NCBI GenBank assembly: GCA_031291845.1
Contig: JARLIH010000075.1
Location: 1 to 64,000, forward strand
Length of the DNA stretch: 64,000 bases
From: Isosphaeraceae bacterium
GTDB lineage: Bacteria; Planctomycetota; Planctomycetia; Isosphaerales; Isosphaeraceae
Direction of reading: 5' to 3'
The first letter of the stretch is position 1; every line of letters starts with the position of its first letter. Of this stretch, positions 59,011 to 64,000 are shown piece by piece. Made by a program: the position numbers and the translations under genes. The notes below the pieces were generated by a model. It saw only the letters and a list, made by a program, of their open reading frames with translations, ran no database searches and was not told the DNA's origin.

Positions 59011-60411
59011 TCACGTTCTGGACCCGTTCGCGGAGGCCGGCTCTTCCACCGGCTCGTTTTCATCGGGAAGGCCAAGCTCTTTGATTCGCCGGTAGAGCCG
59101 GGGCCGCGAGATCCCCAGGATATCGGCCGCCTTCGACTTGTTGTGCCGGGCCCGCTGGAGCGCGTACTCGATTAATCGCCGCTCCACCTGGGTCAGCAGG
59201 TCGTCGAGCGGTGTCAACGCTCCCGGCAACGGAGGCGGATTATAGGCGGCCCCGAGGTGACCTCGAACCATCGCGGGAAGGTCGTCGACCCCAATCGAGT
59301 CTCCGCGCCCTTTCTCGTGCGCTTCGGCGACCACACGCGACATTTCGCGCAGATTTCCTGGCCAATCGTATCCTTCCAGATCGGAAACAGCCTCCGGCGT
59401 CAGGCCTTTCTGCTGCCGGAGGCCGCGTTGATTCGCTCGCTCGAGGAAGTGCTGCGCGAAGAGCGGGATTTCGGCGACCCGTTCACGCAGGGGGTGTAGC
59501 CGGATCACCAGCGCTGTGAGTGCGAAGAACAAGTTCGGATGGACGCGCTCAGCACGCAACGCGTCGTCGGGGGGCTGAATCGAGGTTGCAATCACGCGAA
59601 TTGGCGCACCCAGCGACGCTGCTAGTCGAACCTGGAGGTCTCGTGGGAGGTGAAAGACGTGGCTCAAGAGAAGGGTTGCTCCTTCCGGAAACGGAAGGGC
59701 CGGATCCGTGGAACCAGGACCTCCGCCGAAAAGGTCACGCTCCAGCAGTTCACTGGGCAGGGCCTCGCAATCGAACGGGATCAAGGGCGCGTCAGGCGCA
59801 GCCCCTCTCAGGTGGATCGAGCGCGCGACGGCATGCTTGCCGGTTCCCGGCTCTCCCACGATCAGAATGGGAACCGTCGTTGCGGCCGCCGCGCGCACCT
59901 GCTCGAGCAGGCGCCCGTGCATCGGTCCCGCGCCGATAAGCTCGTCGAACCGGTGGCGTTCCCACAGCCGGTGCCGGACCTCGAGCAGCTCATGCCGCAG
60001 ACGTTCGCTGTCCGCGTCGGGAACCGCCGGCTGAGCTTCTGGCGGCCGTACCATGCCGAACAGGACCATCAACTCCCCATGCTCGTTATGGAACGGCCAG
60101 AATTCCACCCTGCGCCACCGGCGCTCGCCACTGGCGTGCACGATCAGCGTCGGTCCGCCGGACGGCGTTCCCCCGAGGGCCTCGCTCGGCGGGTGGAAAC
60201 TACCTGCCACGCCCCCAAGTTCACCCGGCTTGGTCGGACCGTGGGCGCGGCAGATCAACCCGATGACCTGCTCGGCGGAATACCCCGTCAGCTCCTCCCA
60301 GGCCGGGTTCACGAGCAGGAGCTTGCACTCCGGGCTCAGGAGAAAGACGGGCTCACGCGCCTGCTGCCAGAGGCTCTCCAGCCGGGCGCCCGGAACGCGG
60401 GAAGACGCCAT
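59011..60411 (-). CDS. PAS-AAA+-Fis regulator, NtrC-like but degenerate
   Basis: 466 residues. PAS domain at about 10-125 (EPVFLLSPECKLLLVNPAWE, ELTGYSAEQVIGLICRAHGP). AAA+ domain at about 155-365 with Walker A GEPGTGKH (186-193), DCEALPSELLERDLFGG, and RVAEIPLFAQHFLERAN plus YDWPGNLREM. C-terminal Fis-type HTH HNKSKAADILGISRPRLYRR. Two functional parts are missing: the GAFTGA loop that contacts sigma-54 (only about 12 residues separate LFGG from PEGATLLL), and the Walker B acids, where GATLLLSHVFHL replaces the family's GGTLFLDEI. It may bind DNA without activating sigma-54. Start ATG 60411. Confidence 0.88.
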   Translation of the reverse strand: MASSRVPGARLESLWQQAREPVFLLSPECKLLLVNPAWEELTGYSAEQVIGLICRAHGPTKPGELGGVAGSFHPPSEALGGTPSGGPTLIVHASGERRWRRVEFWPFHNEHGELMVLFGMVRPPEAQPAVPDADSERLRHELLEVRHRLWERHRFDELIGAGPMHGRLLEQVRAAAATTVPILIVGEPGTGKHAVARSIHLRGAAPDAPLIPFDCEALPSELLERDLFGGGPGSTDPALPFPEGATLLLSHVFHLPRDLQVRLAASLGAPIRVIATSIQPPDDALRAERVHPNLFFALTALVIRLHPLRERVAEIPLFAQHFLERANQRGLRQQKGLTPEAVSDLEGYDWPGNLREMSRVVAEAHEKGRGDSIGVDDLPAMVRGHLGAAYNPPPLPGALTPLDDLLTQVERRLIEYALQRARHNKSKAADILGISRPRLYRRIKELGLPDENEPVEEPASANGSRT

Positions 60412-60497
60412 GTTCGCGATTGGTTACTCTGGGGAAATGAAAGGGGCGACCTGCGACCCAGGTTGGCTCTGAACCTCGCCAAAGGCAAGCAAAAATC

Positions 60498-61502
60498 ATG
60501 CTGAGTTCCCGACCTTTTTCGGCCGTGGCTCTGGACGGCGGTACGACCAATACGCGGGCACGCTTGATCCGCGACGGGCGCATCGTCGCAACCGCCCGCA
60601 GGGCTGTTGGAGTCCGCGACTCCATTCTCTCGGATCACGGCAACCCGCTTGCCTCAGCCGTGCGCGCGTCGATCGAGGAAGTCCTTGGCACCGCCCAGAA
60701 CGGACGACCCGACCTGATAGTCGCCGCCGGGATGCTGTCGTCGGAAATCGGTCTTGCTTTCGTGCCGCATGTCGCGGCCCCCGCGGGCATCGACGAGCTT
60801 GCCGCGGGGATGCGCCTACTGGATCTGCCGCAAGTCTGCGATCAACCGATCGCGATCGTGCCGGGGATCCGATCCCCGGCCGGGCCCGGTCCTGACGGTT
60901 GGATGGCGGCGGACGTCATGCGGGGCGAAGAGTGTGAAACCGTCGGTGCCTGGCGCGCTCTGCGGCAGTGTCGGGGAGAGGAGAGCGCCTTCCTCTGGCC
61001 GGGATCGCATACGAAGCTCGTCGGTGTAGATGCACGCGGAGTGATCGTCGGCAGCCACACAACGCTGGCGGGTGAACTGACGGTCGCGCTCGCGCGTCAC
61101 ACCCTGCTCGCGGCGAGCCTCCCTGCGGAGCTCCCCAACGAACCCGATGCCGAGTCGCTCGCCGCCGGCGCCCGGATCGTGGGTCGAGAAGGGTTGGGCC
61201 GCGCAGCGTTCTTGGTACGGATCGCGGCGATCACGCAATCAATGAGCGCGCACCAACGCGCCTCGTTCTGGATCGGCGCTGTCGTTGCCGAGGACGCAAA
61301 CTGGCTTGCACGCCACCCGATCGTTGCGGACGACCGCCCGCTCTGGGTCGGTGGCCGGCAGCCCCAGCGTTCGCTCTACGCGAAATGGCTTGGCGAGCTG
61401 CGCCGGGGTCCGGTCGTGGCGCTCGACGACGATCTCGCGGAGCACGTCTCAGCGCTCGGCGCCCTCGCCGTCGCGTTGCACCGGAGAGCCAGGGTCACTT
61501 GA
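60498..61502 (+). CDS. dgoK: 2-dehydro-3-deoxygalactonokinase-like sugar kinase
   Basis: 334 residues. N-terminal phosphate-1 motif ALDGGTTNTRARLIRDG, followed by IVAAGMLSSEIGLAFVPHVA and AFLWPGSHTKLVGVDARGVI, both typical of DgoK. The C-terminus is RGPVVALDDDLAEHVSALGA. DgoK phosphorylates 2-keto-3-deoxygalactonate in the De Ley-Doudoroff galactonate route. No dgoA, dgoD or dgoT is adjacent, so the physiological sugar acid is inferred. It is divergent from the NtrC-like gene (86-base gap) and convergent with the S24 regulator. Confidence 0.87.
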   Translation: MLSSRPFSAVALDGGTTNTRARLIRDGRIVATARRAVGVRDSILSDHGNPLASAVRASIEEVLGTAQNGRPDLIVAAGMLSSEIGLAFVPHVAAPAGIDELAAGMRLLDLPQVCDQPIAIVPGIRSPAGPGPDGWMAADVMRGEECETVGAWRALRQCRGEESAFLWPGSHTKLVGVDARGVIVGSHTTLAGELTVALARHTLLAASLPAELPNEPDAESLAAGARIVGREGLGRAAFLVRIAAITQSMSAHQRASFWIGAVVAEDANWLARHPIVADDRPLWVGGRQPQRSLYAKWLGELRRGPVVALDDDLAEHVSALGALAVALHRRARVT

Positions 61503-61517
61503 GGAGCGATCCCCCCG

Positions 61518-62330
61518 TCAGTCGGGTCCGAAGCGACTCCACGACCAGACGACTTGCCCCACGATGACGTTCTTCTCGCCCTCGTTCAACTCCACCGGGA
61601 TAAGCGGGTAGTCGCGGCTCGCCTGGCTTGGTCGCAGGATGATGTGCCTTCCGCTCAAATCGAGCCAGCGCACCAAGGGTTTCCCTTCTGGACACGCGGC
61701 CACGAGCCGGCCTTGGAGTTCACGTGGGTCCGTGACTGCACGGTCGACGGCAACGAGGGAGTTCTTGGGCAGGATGGGGTGCATCGCGTCGTCTTCGAGC
61801 CGGGCGGCCACCGTTTCGTTGGGGTGTGGAAGCCACTCGCGGTACGCCATGATGTAGCTCTCGACCTGCGCGGCGTCGATCGCGCGGCGGCCAAGGTCCT
61901 TGAGCGGAACGACTCCTACAGCCACAAAGTCGGACAGAACCTCGCTGGGCAGGTTATTGGGCGCCACGACGACCACGTCGTTGGGCTCCTGTTCGAGCTT
62001 CTCCAGGCCGCGGCGAATGAGCTCGATCGGCGTCAATTCCGAAAGGATCGCGTCTTCGTGCCCCCGGCGGTACTTCGATCCCTCTCCGGCAAGGAGCCAT
62101 ACCGGGTTAGCGCCGGTCTGGTCGATAAAGCTCAGCAGCACCTCGGCCGGTACGGTGACGCCCGTCTCGTAGTTGTACCAAGTCCGCGCGGGGAGGTTGA
62201 GCCTCCGCGCTAACTCAGGTCCCCCATGCTCGCCGAAGAGTTCTTGACGAACCTCCCGCAACCGGCGAGAGAGGGACGCTTTGACGTTGATTCGAACCTT
62301 CGGTGTTTTCTTACGAGCCACGGCGCTCAC
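61518..62330 (-). CDS. XRE-HTH/S24 (phage repressor C-like) regulator without protease dyad
   Basis: 270 residues. Basic N-terminal stretch, then HTH at about 22-85 (GGPELARRLNLPARTWYNYE, typical XRE recognition helix). The C-terminal S24/LexA-like domain spans about 165-260: ARLEDDAMHPILPKNSLVAV corresponds to the 'GDSMEP' region, with Ala182 where the catalytic Ser should be, and GKPLVRWLD has Arg221 at the Lys position. Self-cleavage is therefore not expected, so this is probably a repressor regulated by ligand or oligomerisation. It is convergent with dgoK (gap 15 bases). Start ATG 62330. Confidence 0.84.
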   Translation of the reverse strand: MSAVARKKTPKVRINVKASLSRRLREVRQELFGEHGGPELARRLNLPARTWYNYETGVTVPAEVLLSFIDQTGANPVWLLAGEGSKYRRGHEDAILSELTPIELIRRGLEKLEQEPNDVVVVAPNNLPSEVLSDFVAVGVVPLKDLGRRAIDAAQVESYIMAYREWLPHPNETVAARLEDDAMHPILPKNSLVAVDRAVTDPRELQGRLVAACPEGKPLVRWLDLSGRHIILRPSQASRDYPLIPVELNEGEKNVIVGQVVWSWSRFGPD

Positions 62331-62873
62331 TCCCGCGAACAGGACTCACCCCGGATCATCGGAGTACACTGCGTCTGCTTCGCGGGGGGGGCTCACTGCG
62401 GTCGCAAACAACAAACCACGTCGGCGTACCCGTCTCTCCGGGAAAAGGCCGTCACAGGGCGTCCTAGCTCAAACATTGCTCCTCACCTCCCCGCGCCAGG
62501 CACAAGCTAGCAAACAAATTCGCTGGCTGCAGGATTTCGGAGAAGAAGCGTGCGAAAATCAACGGTACTGTCGGACCACCGCATCATCGCAGCGCGGAAA
62601 TGTTTCCTGGAATCAACCTTTCAGGAACGACCAGCCAAATTAGGAATACGAACGGGCGCGCTGATCGGAGCAATGTCGCGAGGGCGAGGGGAGCCTTCAG
62701 TTTAAGAAACCCCCCCCCCTCCGCCCGAAACATGCACAGTCGCATGCACTGCGCTTCTGTACGTAGGATCGCAGGTCCATCGAAGGTCCCGAGCGCGACG
62801 CCCAGAACTGGCATCGATCAACTTGGCGGTCGTCCTTCTCCTTGACGCGAAGGAATTGCTTCGCGGTAGCTGG
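62331..62873. other. Intergenic region between S24 regulator and DUF59 gene
   Basis: 543 bases with no convincing gene. It is less GC-rich than its flanks (especially 62510-62660), with a C-run near 62708-62718. A short inverted repeat TTCCTG/CAGGAA lies near 62600-62630. The S24 regulator's promoter should lie in its left part. No RNA gene is recognised. Confidence 0.5.
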
Positions 62874-63173
62874 CTAAAAGATGCCGAGCTGGTCGCGGGC
62901 CTCGTCGCTCATTCGGTCCGGGCTCCACGGGGGGGACATGACGAGCTTCACGTTCGCCTTGGCAATCCCCTCGACCTTTTCCAGAGCGCTCACCGCATTG
63001 CGAAGGATCTCGGGGCCGGCCGGGCATGCGGGCGTCGTCAGGGTCATTTCGACGTCGACCTCTTCGTCGTGCTGCTGCACGGTGTAGACCAGTCCCAGGT
63101 CGATGATGTTCACATTCAATTCCGGGTCTTTCACGGTGCGTAGCGCGTTGATGATCGTCTCTTGGTCCAGCAT
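62874..63173 (-). CDS. DUF59/MIP18-like Fe-S assembly factor (SufT/PaaD type)
   Basis: 99 residues. One DUF59 domain: INALRTVKDPELNVNIIDLG, VDVEMTLTTPACPAG with the conserved C50, and the C-terminal LVMSPPWSPDRMSDEARDQL, which is family-typical. Members act in Fe-S cluster maturation and delivery. It is last in a minus-strand run of sufE and a Rieske-type gene (gap 30 bases to Rieske), consistent with a Suf-type unit. A separate paaD role is unlikely without paa genes. Confidence 0.92.
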   Translation of the reverse strand: MLDQETIINALRTVKDPELNVNIIDLGLVYTVQQHDEEVDVEMTLTTPACPAGPEILRNAVSALEKVEGIAKANVKLVMSPPWSPDRMSDEARDQLGIF

Positions 63174-63203
63174 TCGAGGAACTCCGCGCCGGTCGGAAAA
63201 GGA

Positions 63204-63521
63204 TTAAGAGTCGGCCAGTGCAACCCAGAGGTCATCGCCCCGCAGTTCGACGGTGTGCGTGGTCACCGGCTCGAAGGCCGGCAGGCTGAGTGCCTTTCCC
63301 GTCCGCACGTCGAAGCGAGCGCCGTGCCTGGGACAGCGAATCTCGCAACCGATGAGCTCCCCGTCGGCGAGGGGACCACCGTCGTGCGTGCAAACATCGT
63401 CGATCGCGTAGAAAGCCCCGGCGCAATGGAAAAGGGCGATTGGCCGCCCATCAATGTCGGTCAAGAGCTTGCCCCCGGGGGGGAGCTCGGATCGGCTCGC
63501 TACCTTGACGAATTCGGGCAT
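63204..63521 (-). CDS. Rieske [2Fe-2S] ferredoxin-like protein
   Basis: 105 residues. Cluster ligands C44-x-H46 in DDVCTHDGGPLADGELIG and C63-xx-H66 in EIRCPRHGARFDVRTG. This is the soluble non-haem dioxygenase ferredoxin or NirD-type fold, ending FEPVTTHTVELRGDDLWVAL. It carries electrons in the cytoplasm. It lies 11 bases downstream of sufE and 30 bases upstream of the DUF59 gene. In many planctomycetes and actinobacteria such a ferredoxin is embedded in the suf operon. Confidence 0.93.
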   Translation of the reverse strand: MPEFVKVASRSELPPGGKLLTDIDGRPIALFHCAGAFYAIDDVCTHDGGPLADGELIGCEIRCPRHGARFDVRTGKALSLPAFEPVTTHTVELRGDDLWVALADS

Positions 63522-63532
63522 GAACGATGCTT

Positions 63533-63982
63533 TCAGGTAGACGGAGGCGGCCCAGGTTCCGCCGCCTCGGCAGCGCGACGGACGTCGGCCTTGACGCGGT
63601 GCAGCACACCGTTCAGGCCCCTCACGCGCAGCATGCCGAGGATCTCGGGGAACCCGAGCCGGTCGATCAGGTCATTACGGACGGAGAGCACGTCGGCGAC
63701 GCTCGCGCCACTCAGGCCTTCCACGAGGATCGCGACGAAGCCGCGTACCGTGGGGGCCTCAATCGGCGCATCGGCGTGGATGGCGACCTGGCCGCCGTCG
63801 AGCTCGACGAAGATGTAAACGGGCGACTGGCACTCCTCGACCCGGTGAGTCGCGTCCTTGTGCGCGACGAGCCGTTCGGGAAGCGGCGGAAGGTTCTTGG
63901 CAAAGTCGATCAGAAGCTCGATTCGCTCCTGTTTGTCGGCTTCGCTCAGCTCCGAAACGATCGCGTCGAGCGCGGCGGGCAT
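63533..63982 (-). CDS. sufE: Cysteine desulfuration protein SufE
   Basis: 149 residues. The SufE fold shows DKQERIELLIDFAKNLPPLP, ATHRVEECQSPVYIFVELDG with the persulfide acceptor C51, and VRGFVAILVEGLSGASVADV. It takes sulfur from SufS and passes it to the SufBCD scaffold. Start ATG 63982 lies 18 bases from the right window edge; upstream partners (sufS and others) would be beyond it. It is first of the visible minus-strand sufE, Rieske, DUF59 run. Confidence 0.95.
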   Translation of the reverse strand: MPAALDAIVSELSEADKQERIELLIDFAKNLPPLPERLVAHKDATHRVEECQSPVYIFVELDGGQVAIHADAPIEAPTVRGFVAILVEGLSGASVADVLSVRNDLIDRLGFPEILGMLRVRGLNGVLHRVKADVRRAAEAAEPGPPPST

Positions 63983-64000
63983 AGCAACAGTCCCTGCGGT

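Noticed and set aside
1-64000. CRISPR arrays, tRNA or rRNA genes, insertion sequences, prophage
   Set aside because: Reading the gaps showed no spaced direct repeats, cloverleaf candidates, transposase motifs or phage structural genes.

Overview
The window is 64 kb of high-GC chromosomal DNA, densely packed with genes, from a planctomycete (phylum Planctomycetota). The assignment rests on gene content, not on a marker tree: three Tat-exported DUF1501 proteins (455-1909, 9187-10620, 29193-30371), a cytochrome c/DUF1549/DUF1553 protein (10639-13755), a PVC-type sugar dehydrogenase with a C-terminal CxxCH domain (14586-17552), a cytochrome-WD40 fusion (27572-28993), a pre-peptidase-domain protein, a DUF1080 protein, a ThuA-like protein and two secreted proteins starting with an 'RPxLExLExR'-like motif. 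I recognised no phage, insertion sequence, CRISPR array, tRNA or rRNA.

Layout. 1-9.2 kb: end of a nitrilase-family gene, a DUF1501 protein, a Gly/Tyr-rich secreted protein, a STAS protein, DUF1080, ThuA and CocE/NonD hydrolases, then a sulfotransferase-like/branched-chain aminotransferase pair. 9.2-19.7 kb: minus-strand catabolic-type secretome genes (DUF1501, DUF1553, PVC dehydrogenase) and a small operon of cobalamin adenosyltransferase, a pteridine-reductase-like SDR and CutC. 19.8-25 kb: PD40 protein, DinB and CobT in one plus-strand run, facing a glutaredoxin-like protein plus molybdopterin oxidoreductase pair. 25-33 kb: large secreted or envelope proteins and a TolC-like outer-membrane protein. 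33-43.6 kb: Sco/CusF lipoprotein, creatininase, glutamate dehydrogenase, PurB, RRM protein with S21, aldo/keto reductase, CsrA, IspF, CysS, RuvC.

43.97-49.46 kb is a five-gene plus-strand glycan cassette: GT2 glycosyltransferase, NAD-dependent epimerase, a homologue of plant reversibly glycosylated polypeptide/UDP-arabinopyranose mutase (GT75-like), a GDP-fucose-synthase-like epimerase and a multi-pass GT87-like membrane protein. I consider this the most unusual system in the window. 49.7-58.3 kb holds a ThiS-ThiG fusion, signal peptidase I, a DinG-like helicase, HisF, PilT, a PilB/GspE-type ATPase with a membrane-spanning N-terminus, and a CvpA-like membrane protein. 58.3-64 kb has a small secreted protein, an NtrC-like regulator with a degenerate AAA+ domain, a DgoK-like sugar kinase, an XRE/S24 regulator lacking the protease dyad, and a minus-strand SufE, Rieske and DUF59 run that enters the window from the right.

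Several gaps hold short palindromes of REP-like type (9158-9181, 22506-22539, 29055-29126, 30576-30593, 33201-33224), three of them between convergent genes. The pair at 29055-29126 consists of two copies of one palindrome in inverted orientation.
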